Below are positions 43,640-55,375 of a stretch of 64,000 bases of DNA, one piece after another. Both the position numbers and the translations under genes were made by a program. The first letter of the stretch is position 1. Every line of letters begins with the position of its first letter. Source of the DNA: Mesorhabditis belari (taxonomy: Eukaryota > Nematoda > Chromadorea > Rhabditida > Rhabditidae); assembly GCA_958450365.1 (NCBI GenBank), contig CAUEEP010000731.1, positions 1,284,501-1,348,500 of the forward strand. The letters run 5' to 3'. A model generated the notes under the pieces. The model worked only from the letters and a program-made list of their open reading frames with translations, made no database searches and had not been told where the DNA came from.

Positions 43640-44215
43640 AGGTCTCTTCTCCCTTCCGTAGTTTCTAGTATTTCTCTCTTCTCCCTTTCTAGTATTCTAG
43701 TTTCTAGTATTTCTCTCCCTTTCCCCTCTTCCGCATTTCTCTTTTCCACATCTCATTTCCCCGTCTTCTTTTCGATTCTCAGCACATTTGAAAGGGCTTG
43801 TTTTGTGCGAGGCCAAATCATCCTTCCCAACACACAACCAAACATGGATGGAGAAAGTGGGTATGATGAGGTGAAGATTCACGATGGATCGCTGAGTCCG
43901 GAAGAGATTGAGGCAAGGCAGTTGGAGGGGAAATCGAGAAGAAAATGCGAGCGACTTTTGGCGATGAGGCGATTGATAGGTTGGCGGTGAAATTTCGATG
44001 GGTTTTTGGGCTTGGTGTTTTTTGTTTTTGTTTACATTCGGAGTGTATTTCGGTTTTTCACGGACTAACAATGGCTTTAGAACATTGTAACACGATTTTT
44101 GCGGTGAAAATTGACTCACAGATCAGCTAATATTATCGAAATGGTGCCAGGAGATTGCAATTATCATAATTCGATTATCGCAATTGATTTTAGAACTCTA
44201 ACAAAAGCCATTTGC
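43640..44215 (+). pseudogene. Membrane-protein gene fragment, second plus-strand copy
   Basis: It repeats 38700-38960 (FVRGQIILPN, DGESGYDEVKIHDGS), then continues into GEIEKKMRATFGDEAIDRL and a hydrophobic stretch. The last part recurs inverted at 45440-45620, where the hydrophobic stretch reads WVFGVFLFLFTFGVYFGF, a likely membrane span. Frames differ between the two halves, so this is not one intact exon. Confidence 0.45.
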
Positions 44216-44370
44216 TCGAGTCGCTGATCGCTGAGTCCGGAAGAGATTGAGGCAAGGCAGTTGGAGGGGAAATCGAGAAGCTGTCCCTCTCTCTCGCAGA
44301 CAACACCAAAACTTATTTACCCAGACCTACCGTAACCCTTAGAAAATCGATTTTCCAAAGAAAAACTTTT
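44216..44370 (+). repeat. Direct repeat of 38905-39050
   Basis: GATCGCTGAGTCCGGAAGAG, CTGTCCCTCTCTCTCGCAGA and CTTATTTACCCAGACCTACC are shared. The junction with the preceding block repeats the same fragment head to tail. Confidence 0.85.
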
Positions 44371-45165
44371 CGCAATGTTTTCCTGTCATATTGACTAGCT
44401 AAATATTAGGTTGATGCATAAGTGTTTTCCTTTCTGCCGTTTCAAGCCAACAAATGCACCAATTAAACTACGGTTGATTTCATTAGAAAAACCAATTATT
44501 TTTCTGCAAGATAACATTAAAACGGGTTTAAAAATATTGAATGCCTGGATTTTCTTGAGAGTATGAAGTCGGGTAGTCAAAAAGGGCTAACTCGATGATG
44601 CGATTTAGACACCTTAGCTAAAGAAAACCTATCTTCGTGTCAATAGATAAAAGATAGAACACAAAAAGTTAGGTGTATAGCCAAAATTTCAGAGAAATTC
44701 ATTGAGCCAATTTTTCCGTAGAGTTTTTTATAGATTTTTACGAAAAAGGCGTTTTTCACTCTCGAATTTGCTTCAAAGTGAACCGAAATTCATTTAAAAA
44801 GATGCAAATTGAACAAAAAAACACTTTTTCTTATAGAGCAAACTATAGATTAATTGGTGAATTTGTTACTTTTTAACAGAAGTACGAAAAAAACGAAAAG
44901 ACTTATGCATCAACGGTACGGTGCTTGCAAACGGTAGGTGTTAAATGCATTCTTTGGCTCTAGAAGAAAATCCAGGCATTCAATATTTTTAAACCCGTTT
45001 TAATGTTATTTTGCAGAAAAATAATTGGTTTTTCTAATGAAATCAACCGTAGTTTAATTGGTGCATTTGTTGGCTTGAAACGGCAGAAAGGAAAACACTT
45101 ATGCATCAACCTAATATTTAGCTAGTCAATATGACAGGAAAACATTGCGAAAAGTTTATTTTTTC
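44360..45165. mobile_element. Palindrome containing mariner-type TTAGGTTGATGCATAAGT termini
   Basis: From about 44363 (TTTCGCAATGTTTTCCTGTC) the sequence mirrors the right side up to about 45160. Inside each arm is a TTAGGTTGATGCATAAGTGT terminus (44408 onwards; complement ending about 45114), typical of mariner-like elements. A third such terminus (GACTTATGCATCAAC) ends near 44915. The arms are about 200 bp and the interior has no transposase. Confidence 0.7.
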
Positions 45166-45309
45166 GATTCATTTTGATTTGAAAGTTTTCCTCTTTAAAA
45201 TCTTCACAAAGAAAGGTTCATTCCAGGCTTACTTTTGGAAATTCGATGTCATAAAATGAAGAACTCGACTCGCTTCTGCAATGACAGCAATGAAGCCGGT
45301 TTCAAATTG

Positions 45310-45620
45310 AATTAATCAAAGGAAAAGCTTTTGTTAGAGTTCTAAAATCAATTGCGATAATCGAATTAGGATAATTGCAATCTCCTGGCACCATTTCGAT
45401 AATATTAGCTGATCTGTGAGTCAATTTTCACCGCAAAAATCGTGTTACAATGTTCTAAAGCCATTGTTAGTCCGTGAAAAACCGAAATACACTCCGAATG
45501 TAAACAAAAACAAAAAAACCCCAAAAACCCATCGAAATTTCACCGCCAACCTATCAATCGCCTCATCGCCAAAAGTCGCTCGCATTTTCTTCTCGATTTC
45601 CCCTCCAACGGGATTTGAGA
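45310..45620 (-). pseudogene. Inverted copy of the membrane-span fragment
   Basis: It is the reverse complement of 43930-44215. On the minus strand it reads GGEIEKKMRATFGDEAIDRL and then the membrane-like stretch. Its upstream edge switches abruptly into a word of the fold-back family (TTATGCTCTCAAATCCCGT), a recombination junction. Confidence 0.5.
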
Positions 45621-45796
45621 GCATAAAAGTAAGGGAACCTAGAATTTTCACTCATCATCAGCTAAGAAACGCACTGATTTGATGTCTTTTTTCTTCTTTT
45701 TCCGACTCTTCAATGGGAAATTGATGTGATTGGACTTGACCTAAAGCTGGGTGGAAGTTCAAAAGAGTTGATAGTTGATAAAGGATAAAGAAGCCT

Positions 45797-46010
45797 TCAG
45801 ACCACTTCTGTCTGTGGCAGCCGAAAGAAAGGGGAGGGGATAAGTAGGCTACCAAATTTTTTGGCCACTTGGTCGTTTCTTGGAAGATATAGAAGTATTA
45901 TTTTCTTATTTACCTTTTGAAAGTTGCTGCAAATGCCGTAACCCTCAAGTTTATGAATGAGTAATCTATGTGAAACAGTATCAAAAGCTTTAGAGAAGCC
46001 CATAAAGCTC
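45797..46010 (-). pseudogene. LINE reverse-transcriptase fragment
   Basis: The minus strand reads GFSKAFDTVSHRLLIHKLEG followed by YGI, which is RT motif A of non-LTR retrotransposons. Most such elements have DFSKAFD; here G replaces the catalytic Asp position. Only this small part of the RT is present. Confidence 0.6.
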
Positions 46011-46089
46011 CCGTTTGGAACAAGGCCCTTTGGTTTTGAAGGATCTTTGTAGGTAAGCTAGAACTAATTGAGGACAACCTTAAAAAAGG

Positions 46090-46530
46090 ATCTGCTTGTT
46101 TGCTGCGTTTAAGCGGAAAATGCATCGAGGGATGCTACGTGAACGGGATTGAAACATACCCGTCGGATACAGGTGAGTAAATAGTAATTTCATTTTCAGA
46201 ATCCAGAAAAAAGTTCCAAAAACATTAGTAACTCATTCTGAATGAATCCTATCAAACCTTCATTAAAAACTGACTTGCAATGTGGAGCGGTCAACTTTGA
46301 AACTTCAAACTTTTCGTTATGAAAATCTTGAAGCCTTTGATTTCTGTGCCTTGAAGCCAACACCAAGTGTATTCAATTACTATTGCTCCTATAATTCTTT
46401 TGATGATTCAGGCGAATCTTTGTTTACGAACAAAATTAACATTTTGCGACTTTCGAGTACACCTACAGTAAGTAGAGAAAGAAGCTTGGATCTTCACAAG
46501 GGATGGACCTACTAAAATCTATTCCTAAAA
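46090..46530 (+). pseudogene. Third, inverted fragment of the astacin CUB exons
   Basis: CTGCGTTTAAGCGGAAAATG, CATCGAGGGATGCTACGTG and TCGAGTACACCTACAGTAAG match the complement of 32847-32968 and 32225-32337, with internal deletions that remove most of the second exon. It is non-functional. Confidence 0.8.
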
Positions 46531-46544
46531 ATTCTATTCCATTT

Positions 46545-47140
46545 TCTTCTCGATTTCCCCTCCAACTGCCTTGCCTCAATCTCTTCCGGACTCAGCGATC
46601 CATCGTGAATCTTCACCTCATCATACCCACTTTCTCCATCCATGTTTGGTTGTGTGTTGGGAAGGATGATTTGGCCTCGCACAAAACAAGCCCTTTCAAA
46701 TGCGCTGAGAATCGAAAAGAAGACGGGGAAATGAGATGTGGAAAAGAGAAATGCGGAAGAGGGGAAAGGGAGAGAAATACTAGAAACTAGAATACTAGAA
46801 AGGGAGAAGAGACCTTTTCTGTTTCCTCTAACCTGATAGAGTTGTCCCATGGTGGTCATCGTTTGTGGAATGACGTTGTTGACGAAGAAGAAAAGGGCGT
46901 AAAGGAAAGATGACAGGCAAAGGGAATAATTTTGAACAATCATTACTTTGGCTCAATCACATTTCACATCAAAAACTTTGAAACATCAAATTTTTTTTCA
47001 AAAAAGTCTGCCACAATAGCCTCAACTTCTCCATAAAGCCTTGATATTAGGTATCTGGGACTTTAGGTACAACATTGTACATTGTTTTTGGATTTTCGGA
47101 GCACTAGACAATACATTTTTGACAGCAGCTGAAATGCTAA
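46545..47140 (-). pseudogene. Membrane-protein gene fragment, minus-strand copy
   Basis: Exon 46833-46943 is open from ATG: MIVQNYSLCLSSFLYALFF and on to TMTTMGQLYQ, a hydrophobic, signal-anchor-like N-terminus, ending CAG|GTTAGA. A second stretch starts at 46704 with FERACFVRGQ. The plus-strand copy at 38270-38990 is the mirror image. The intron phase again does not fit (0 then 2). Confidence 0.5.
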
Positions 47141-47369
47141 CTCGAATTCAAAACCAATCTCATTATATTATATAAAGCAGTGAGAAAAACGTATATATTA
47201 TATATAGTTGCAGTATATTATAGTATATATTACTCACGAAGTCAGCTAATAGATTCATTTTAATTTGAAACATGCTTTCTAAAAACGAATTCATTTCTAT
47301 TTATGCACTCTTCCTTTGAATTTATAATATAAATCGATGATAAAACCAAGATCATTCATTTCTTTCTCC

Positions 47370-47490
47370 ATTTAAATGTCTTTTAGCCACTGTAGTCCAT
47401 TTGAAATAGCGCCGTCGGTCTTGAAACACTGAATCATATTGTTCTCATCATCATTTGCTACAATTCCGATGCCATCCCAGATCATCCCAG
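47370..47490 (-). pseudogene. Third fragment of the transposase HTH
   Basis: On the minus strand it reads VANDDENNMIQCFKTDGAIS and then NGLQWLKDI followed by a stop. It corresponds to 26740-26860 (NDDENHMIQCFKTHG). Confidence 0.75.
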
Positions 47491-47493
47491 ACC

Positions 47494-49740
47494 AGTCCAC
47501 TAAAAGCAAAATAGCGCATTTCTCTTACAGTACTTTGAAACACAAAAATCTTAGCTGAAGCTGAATGCTTGTACTTGAACTATTCAAGGTTGTAACTGGT
47601 TTTGAAAATAAATTGAACTTAATAAAAATAATAAAAGCTAATAAAAATAATAAAAATAATAATAAAAAGCAAAAAGCTGAATTTCTTGAGATTTCTCTTA
47701 GGCATTAAGATATTCAGTATGAGCGTCACTATTACAGGTATCTATTATAGGTAATCAATTTCCTAACTCTAATTATATGTAGAGTAAACAGTCACCTAAT
47801 CACCTCAATATTTGCTCATTTTTCCTTTACAGGACAACAACGACCACCGCAACAGAGTAATTTCAAAATTTTTCCCTTTTTTCGTCGCTAATCGTTCAAA
47901 CGGTGCTAACTCTTTGGCATCTGACGCACTTTTAACTCATTTTTTTTGTTGCTTTTATACTAATTGCAGTGGTTTAGGACAACGACAACAACAACCACAA
48001 CAACAACTACAACCACTACAACCACTGCACAGACAGTGTAAATTCAAATTTTCACTTTTATGTTGGAACTAACAGAGACGGAGAGCAAAATTACACTAAT
48101 TCTAATAGTAAACACTGCTTTGCGATTTGTATGTTTCAAAAGTAGGTCATAGGGATTCAACTGGGACCAATCAACGACTTGTTCTTTACAATTAGTAACA
48201 ACTTATATATCTGTTTGCTTTTTGTGCTGCGCTGATTGCTGTGGTTTAGGACGACGACTACTACGACAACTACCACTACAACGACGACGACGACACCAAC
48301 AACTACAACAACAACAACGACCACAACTATGACTACTACGATAACTACAACGACCACGACCACAACAAAAACAACGACCACCACTACAACGACCACCACA
48401 ACAACGACTACAACAACGACCCCGACTACGACGACTACAACAACAACCACTACCACAACCACTACCACAACAACAACTACAACGACGGCGACACGACACA
48501 TAAAGTGTCATTGAAAGCTTTGCTGTGAACGGGTTGAGACTGACTCTTTGCACTAGCAGAACACAATAAATTTAGGCTCTGTTCAATTATAGAATGACTT
48601 AAAAAGAAAAGGATGACCTAAGTTTAAATCTTTTAGCTATATCTATCTGTCACAATAACGTAGTGTCTCTTCTGTCCGCGTTGAACTGGTTGAGGCTGAC
48701 GCTTTTGCACTAACAGAACTGACTGCATTAATTTGCTGTGAAAACTGACACTAATAGCAAGTTTTAAGTTCACTAATAGCAAGTTTTTAACCATGTGGCA
48801 AAGGGTTTCACACCCATTTTCCAACCCAATTTTTCAATTTGCAGGGATTAAATGAGAAAATGTGAAAATGAATCCTTTTGACAGAGTTTTGACGTAAAAA
48901 TGGAGATCAAAGTTGAGAAATTTCAGTACAACAACGACTACGACTACGACAACCACTACAACGTAATTTTTTTTTTTAATTTTAAATTCAAGCTTATGAT
49001 ACTTTTAGCAAGAATCAGTTTGATAGTTTTGACTTTAGCAATTACTCTGTAAAGTTTAGTTGCATTGAAACAAGGTGTACGTTGTAGTACGTCGTTATTG
49101 GGTTCTTCATTGGGCTCTTTATTGGGTTCGTTATTGGTTAAATTTTGACTCTTCAAAGTTTATCCTCGTTTCAGCAATGTTGCAGCAATTGACTAGCTAA
49201 TTTGCCTTTTTGGATCCTTTACTTTTCAAAATTTCTGTTTCAAAGAACTTTGTAAATGAAATCGTCGACTTTTAGCGCAATTTCAAGCTTCAATACTTTA
49301 GCTTCAGCTACTAGACTGTAATAAACTGCTGATATTCATTTACATTTACATTTAAAGAACATTTTTAGAATCACCACCACAACGACAACAACGACAACAA
49401 CGTGAGTAAAAAAAAAAATCTGGTACTTGTTGTACTTGCGGTACTTGTTGTACTTGTTGTACTTGCGGTACTTGTTGTACTTGCGGTACTTGCGGTACTT
49501 GTTGTACTTGCGGTACTTGTTGTACTTGCGGTACTTGTTGTACTTGCGGTACGAAAAATGATTTCTTTAGCTTTCTTTAGCTGGAATCTATTTATATTAA
49601 AACCTTTTAGAACCACCACTACAACAACAACGACAACAACCACTACAACAACTGCAACAATGAACACCTGTACGTGAATTGATAACAATTCTTTGAAATT
49701 GATTAGTTTCAACTTATTCGGCTTTCTTTTAATCCTTGAC
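47494..49740 (+). pseudogene. Inverted copy of the Thr-exon cluster
   Basis: This is the reverse complement of about 22650-25060. Its Thr exons on the plus strand are 47833-47856, 47978-48037, 48250-48499, 48927-48962, 49369-49401 and 49611-49669. The giant exon is shorter here, interrupted by Pro, Met, Ile and Lys, and its donor has changed from AC|GTAAAG to AC|ATAAAG. There is no signal-peptide exon upstream and no C6 exon downstream; homology ends near 49735. The copy has decayed, although its last Thr exon keeps the correct phase that the 22.7-kb copy has lost. Confidence 0.75.
49422..49552. repeat. 9-bp repeat (GTACTTGTT/GTACTTGCG)n
   Basis: About fourteen GTACTTG-N-N units lie in the inverted Thr cluster only. 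The equivalent intron of the 22.9-kb copy lacks them. Confidence 0.9.
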
Positions 49741-49875
49741 AAGTAAAACCTATTTTTGATGTAGAAAGATCTGGAAACTAGAGATGATGATTCATATCAA
49801 TGAATTTTAGAGCACAAAGAACATCTTGACGCTCAAGAATTGAATAGATTTTACATAATTTTGGAGATTTTCCAG

Positions 49876-49950
49876 GTGTCAAAAGAAGACGCGTTCCTCG
49901 CATTCTTCCGTCGATTCAGCCCTTTCACCATCGCCGTCCGTCGAATCTGA
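49876..49950 (+). other. Terminal exon resembling the end of a PDZ domain
   Basis: After TTTTCCAG the frame reads VSKEDAFLAFFRRFSPFTIA then VRRI and TGA. The helix followed by an FTIAVRR strand resembles the last helix and strand of PDZ domains. No upstream PDZ exons were found, so identity is tentative. Confidence 0.3.
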
Positions 49951-50102
49951 TTGATTTCGAGTCTCGGATTGATTAGAGGATTCTTTAAAATCTAGATCTA
50001 GAAACTAGAAAGATCTAGAAATTAGAGATTTTCGAGTTCTTTGAGTTCAGGTGAAAGCTTTCCTTTTCTAATATTTCAGTTTTGTTCTGTTCAAATGAAA
50101 AC

Positions 50103-51327
50103 CTGAATCAAAATCTTCTTCGCCATCACATCGCGTCCCATTCCGCAGTCTCGGAACACCCGCAAAGCGAACGCGCGATTCACCGACCAGCGCTCCTGGA
50201 AGAAAATTTTATGGTTCAAATTTGTTCAAATTATTAATAATTTTGAAACATAGAATTTAAAAAATAGGTCATTTTTGGACAGTTAACTATAGTGAAGACC
50301 AATTCGCGATTTACTAAAGCGAAAACGAGTTACTAAAATAAACCCGCAATTCACCTACCAGCGCTCCTGTGTTTCAAATTTGTCGACTTTTGAAAAGAAG
50401 AGACAATTTTAGTGACTCGTAAACTATAGTTAACTGTCCAAAAGGATAAATTGGCAAATTTACGTGTTTTTTAAATTCTACAATTCTACAATTAATCTTA
50501 GAAAGCTCTAAAAATGATTAATTTTTTCTTCTTTTACCGGTACAAAAATGGTTCTTCGGCCGATTGTTCAGAAACAACTCCGGGTTATGCTGCTAATCTT
50601 GAAAGCATTTCAAAGTGATCAATTGTAGAGATTTGGTTGCAGCTTTCTTCTACGGTAATCAAAAGTAATCCTGACTATAAAAATAGAGACAAGACTACGG
50701 TAGAAAGGGAAAAGTGAGGCAAGGTTTAGGAAATGGAAGAGGCTGTGTTTCAAGCTGAGCTGGTTTGTCGAATTAGTTTACAAACCCTAAAGGACACTAG
50801 TATTGCAGTCGTTGTTTTTCTAATTGAAATAGAATTTCCCTCCTCCATTTCTCACGAGTGCCTCTTGTAAAGTTTTATGGGTGGCCAAGACGACGATCGG
50901 CTTTGGTAACCAAACGGTGAAGACTGGGCCGTAACGTTCTCGCCACTTCAGCATCGAACGTGCCGGGTTTGCGAGATTGATCTGGAAAAAAGGCTTTGGG
51001 ATATTATATTTTTAAATATTGTGATTTATCTTGTTGCAATACTGATTAGGTCCTGATTAGGAACAAAAGTAAAAGCAAAAAAGAAAGTCGTGTTTCTAAA
51101 TTTTCATGGTTTATTCAAAGTCTCACAGTTGGAACAAAGTCTCAAAGGTATTTAGATGTGCTTTAACTTTGAATCTACACGAAGGGTTTAGCTAAACTGA
51201 ATGCTTTTTTGCACCCCTTTTCAAAGGCGAAATTCAAACTTGCTCACCTGATGAAAATTGCCGATGAAGGGCAATGGCATCGGGCCGGGCCTGGGGCATA
51301 GAATTTTCTGGGGGAATTTCAGCATCC
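50103..51327 (-). CDS. Cytochrome P450, N-terminal exons only
   Basis: P450s are ER-membrane haem monooxygenases. Exons 51248-51327, 50856-50981, 50538-50592 and 50103-50195 run on the minus strand. They read PRPGPMPLPFIGNFHQ (the proline-rich hinge), then WRERYGPVFTVWLPKPIVVL and LQEAL, then NPELFLNNRP, then ERWSVNRAFALRVFRDCGMG, which is the C-helix region (W-x-x-x-R) of nematode CYPs. Exon 3 ends in phase 1 while exon 4 needs phase 0, so an exon is missing or a mutation has occurred. The I-helix, ExxR and haem-Cys regions are absent: downstream lies the inverted duplicated block. It is therefore a truncated gene. The N-terminal membrane anchor is not identified. Confidence 0.7.
50270..50450. 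repeat. Palindromic insertion duplicating a P450 splice site
   Basis: TTTTGGACAGTTAACTATAG on the left pairs with CTATAGTTAACTGTCCAAAA on the right. Inside, CACCTACCAGCGCTCCTGTG repeats the acceptor and first codons of P450 exon 4 (50185-50200 region) in altered form. Confidence 0.7.
50650..50735. repeat. Half fold-back element, GAGACAAGATTACGG family
   Basis: TCTACGGTAATC and ATAGAGACAAGACTACGGTA with AGAAAGGGAAAAG represent the right arm and a remnant of the left. Confidence 0.6.
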
Positions 51328-51329
51328 CT

Positions 51330-52620
51330 GCAAGCACAGATTTGTTAAAGTTCGAAGTTTCAATCGGATCTTGTGGCCGAAAGGATTTTAAGTCTTATTT
51401 TAGACTTATTTCTCTTGTAATTTGAATTTATCAAATTTTGAACTACTCCCAAAAACTAATTCATAATTTGATATGAATTAACTTCTTTAGAATTTTCTGA
51501 ATGAATTTTCGGATAATAAAAGTTTCAATGTATTTCGGTTAAAAATATGTTCTCGATATGTGCGAAAAAATGGCAAAAAGTTTCGGTAAACTTAAAAATG
51601 AAAGTTTCAAAGAAACTTTTCGAATTTTTCAACTTAACAGAGTCAACAAGTTTTTTCAATCAAAAACGAAGTTTTCAAGGCAATTGCTGTAGAAACAAAT
51701 TTTTTCTTCTTCAAGAAAATGAAATCTTCAAGCTTCAAGGCCAATAGCTCTTTACTAATCGGTTTTAAAAATGGATGACTGTAAAAAGAAACGTCCTGTT
51801 TCAAATTTTCCCTCTCGAAATTTGCTCTCAATGTTTAGTTTCCGGGAATTTTTTGTTTTCTAATTGACCAACTTTCTGAAGTTTATTTTGAAGTAAGAGC
51901 TGTGTTTCGAGGTTTAGGTTTCGAGGTTCGAGTAAGTAAGATTGGCTGGGCAAAATCTCCAAATTCCCCTCATATTCTCTAATTCTCCGCGAGATTTGTA
52001 CCAAAAAGTAGACACAGATTTCTCCTTGAGGCGCTCAATTTTTCAGCCTGACAAGAGTCTAGACTCCAATTCTTTTCATAGGAAAAAATAGGAAAAAAGT
52101 TGTGTTTCAGAATTTATCTGTTATGAAAGTCTGTCTGGCAGCATACATCAGATCAAAAATTATTCCTGGCTGGAAAGTACGAGCTTGTTTGATTTTGTAG
52201 CTTAATAAGATGCTTGACCTAGGCTTGACTTGACCAGGGTCGTTTTGAAGGCAAGTTCAGAAGCCAAGACTGGTCTTGCCTGGCTTGGCTTTGCTATGGT
52301 CTAGGTTTACTACAAGCTTGGTCCACAAAATCCCTTGCTCTGACTTCTGGCCTGGTCTGACTTCTAGCTTACCAGCTTACCTGGTAAACCTGGCTTACTA
52401 TGTAAGCTGGTAAATGGCCTGGCCTTTATGCCTCTGGACTAGTCTATGAGCCAAAAGCCACGAACTAATGACTAAATATTACCTGCTTTTCATGTTGTTT
52501 TTTCTCAGTCAATCTTTATAAGATGCATAATATAAGATTAGTGCTTTTTTAAAGATAAACACACCAAATTCGAACGAAAAAATAGATTTCGAAAGGAAAG
52601 CTAATATTTTTTGCACTCAC
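51330..52620. other. No gene seen
   Basis: This is AT-rich spacer. At 52170-52450 the words CTGGCTTGG, CTTACCAGCTTACC and GACTTCTGG recur in a cryptically repetitive stretch. No exon chain is supported. Confidence 0.4.
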
Positions 52621-52707
52621 TTGGCTAACATTGTTGTTGATTGATGAGGTTTTGTCGTCTTGCACGATCTCGACGACGATCCCGTCCAACTCGGAGAGAC
52701 GACCCGT
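52621..52707 (-). other. Orphan exon
   Basis: A 29-codon exon with CAG acceptor and CAA|GTGAGT donor reads TGRLSELDGIVVEIVQDDKT and on to NNVSQ. It does not join the P450 in frame, and its gene is not recognised. Confidence 0.35.
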
Positions 52708-52925
52708 CTGAAACGTTTAAATTATGCTTTAGATTCTAGTTTATTTTTCAATTTTCAATAATTCTGAATAGTTTTTGATATCGAAAACTTGCAAAGGAAT
52801 TGAGTGAAATCTTCAGCGAGTGAAATAAAAGTTTCAAATTTTTTGATCTAATTAAAGGGTCTGTTGGATTAATCGTCGTGGATCAATGAGTCGGAAAGAA
52901 ATAATAGATGGAATCAATTTTTTGG

Positions 52926-53046
52926 TCTCTCAAATCTCATAAACAGCCCCTTTCCGGTGCACTCGATTCTTCCATTTCCCCTCGTGACACCGTTGTTGCG
53001 AGGGGAAATTGTACAGTGCGCCAGAAAGGGAGCGTTTACGGGATCC
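52926..53046. mobile_element. Complete fold-back MITE, GCGCCAGAAAGGGG family
   Basis: TCTCAAATCTCATAAACAGC, CCCTTTCCGGTGCACTCGAT and TTCCATTTCCCCTCG on the left pair with CGAGGGGAAATTG and AGTGCGCCAGAAAGGGAGCG on the right. Confidence 0.85.
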
Positions 53047-53741
53047 ACGAGGAGATGCTTAACTAATCATAAAACGATCACCGACTGATTGGCTAGAAGC
53101 AGTAACTTTTAAGTTTTATTAAAAGCAGTAACTTTTAAGTTTTTTTTTCAAAGTTCTTCTTTCAAAGAGGAAAATTAGCGTGTTTCGGGATGAAGAAGTG
53201 ATTGTTTCCACACGCTCTGTTATGTCAAAATTTGAATTCGACACCCTCAAATTACCTAGAAAAACAACATTTGGAATAGAAATTGGTTAATATTAGCTTT
53301 TTAGAGCTTTTTAAAACGCGAAAAAAGGTGCGCTAATGGGCAAGCTGCGCAAATGTCCGGTTGCGCAAAAAAAAAGGTCGCATTTGTCCCACTCCCGAAA
53401 GTGTTGGTAATTTGTGGTCGCTTGTAGTTTTAGCTTTCTCAAATAGGTGCCTTTTAGCTGAGGTATCTGATGAGTGACGATCTTGTTTTTCTCCAAGCCT
53501 TGCAGCGTCTCCAAAAATTTGTAAACCCATCAAATCACTCTAGCCGGGTGATTTTTATTCTTTTTATAATAAAATCAGCGATATTAAAATAAAAAAACAG
53601 GTGGTTGCCGTAAAAAAAATTTTATCGTCACCCGGTCGCGATTAATACCCCCCTTTAATGTTTTTAAACGTTTCTTTTTCATTTTTCAACATTTTCATTC
53701 AATTCTTCTTCTTATTCGTTTTCTTTGATAATTTTATTTTT

Positions 53742-54409
53742 TTTTAGTTTTGATGAGCGATCACGAAAGCTGGGAAACGAGGGAACGGACTTTGAAGCGT
53801 TTCGCGATCGACCTGAGCACGAACTAAACGGATTCTCTGAAGAAAGACAAGGACATCAACGTGAATTGAACGAAGAATTACACGAGGAATCGGAAAAAGA
53901 AGCAAACGAGGGAACGGACAAGCCAAAGCGAAAGAGAAAAGCAATAGATGCGAAGATTAAACTCGATGTTGCTAAAATCGCTCGCAAAGTCTAGAAAAGC
54001 AAAGTCGACAACTACCACTACAACGACGACGACGACAACGACGACAACAACAACGACGTTCATGACGCTGCCAGTTTCTACAACATGGATCGAGCTTATG
54101 TCGTCAAACAAACAAATGAGCTGAGCAAAATGTACGAAATAAAGAAAGCGGCTCAATGGTGGCGGACGCGCTTTGACCTCGAAAGTGCTTGATGAAGCTT
54201 TGGCAATATGGATTCTTGAAAAAGAGCGAGTGACCCATCGAATGATCTGGAATGGCATCGGAGTTGCAGCAAACGATGATGAGAATCATATGATTCAGTG
54301 TTTCAAGGCCCACGGCGCTATTTCAAATGGACTACAGCTGCTAAAAGACATTCAAATGGAGAAAGAAATGAATGATCTTCTGGTGCCGCTTCAATCAACA
54401 GGACTTTGA
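53742..54409 (+). pseudogene. Transposase DNA-binding fragment, duplicate copy
   Basis: It matches 26092-26882, but a stop (53992) directly follows KIARKV, before a short GAC/AAC repeat. The rest of both HTH regions is preserved after it (AASFYNMDRAYVVKQ, DEALAIWILEKE). Confidence 0.7.
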
Positions 54410-55375
54410 GAATTCTGAGAAGAAAATGACGAATTTATCGCTTCAGATGTTTTAATTTGCTTTGATAATTGATTTGTTTTTTTCAAAGTTGAAAAAATTC
54501 TGGTGAATTACCTTGAAAACTTTCAGATTTGATTGTTTAAAAATTTTTAGGAAGAAAAATTAGTAGCGTCCCCTAGGGGGAAGGGAAAAATACACGTATT
54601 ACAGGTATTACGCTAGGCAACCTACCACTTTTAAGTTCTCAAAGGTGAAACACCGAGTTTGAAATTCTACAAGACTTCAGCTTGAAAATCATGGTTTCAC
54701 AGCAAACCGTGATAAAGAACTGTTAGATTGATTGATAAAGAACTGTTAGAGAAGCTCAAAGACACCCAATTTTGTTAATTTTGTTGAATCAGTCAAGTTT
54801 TTTTTTGTCTCTGACCAGCCAGGATTCTCTTTTCATTAATATTAACATTCTCCTTTTGAGTCAAAGAAATTAACACTGTAGAAGTCTTAAATCATCAAAT
54901 GTTTGCAATAGTTTTCACCAAAAAGCTTGTTAGTACACAGAGTGAATCAGCAACAACTTTGTAAAGAGAATTACGTTGTCGTGGTAGTTGTTGTAGTTGT
55001 AGTTGTGGTCCTAAATCACAGCACTTTCAAAGAAACACTCAAAATAAGTACGTGGTAGTTGTTGTAGTTCTAAAACACCGCAAACTTTATCACTTTCAAA
55101 ACTTTAGTGCATTTTGGAAAGGTCAATAAAACAATTACGACTATCGCCAAAAACTGAGTTTCAAAGTTATTAAAGAGAATTGGAATATCGCTCACTTAAT
55201 CCTTTTGCTTTCTCTAGGATTGAAAATCAAAGTGATAAAACCTACGTGGTTGTTGTTGTAGCTGTCGATGTTCTAAAGTTACAAATAATTGACTTTTACA
55301 GTTAACTTCTTTAATTAACCTTAAAGGTATCGTTTAAACAGCCTTCAACTTGAAACTAAGATTCAAATTAGCACT

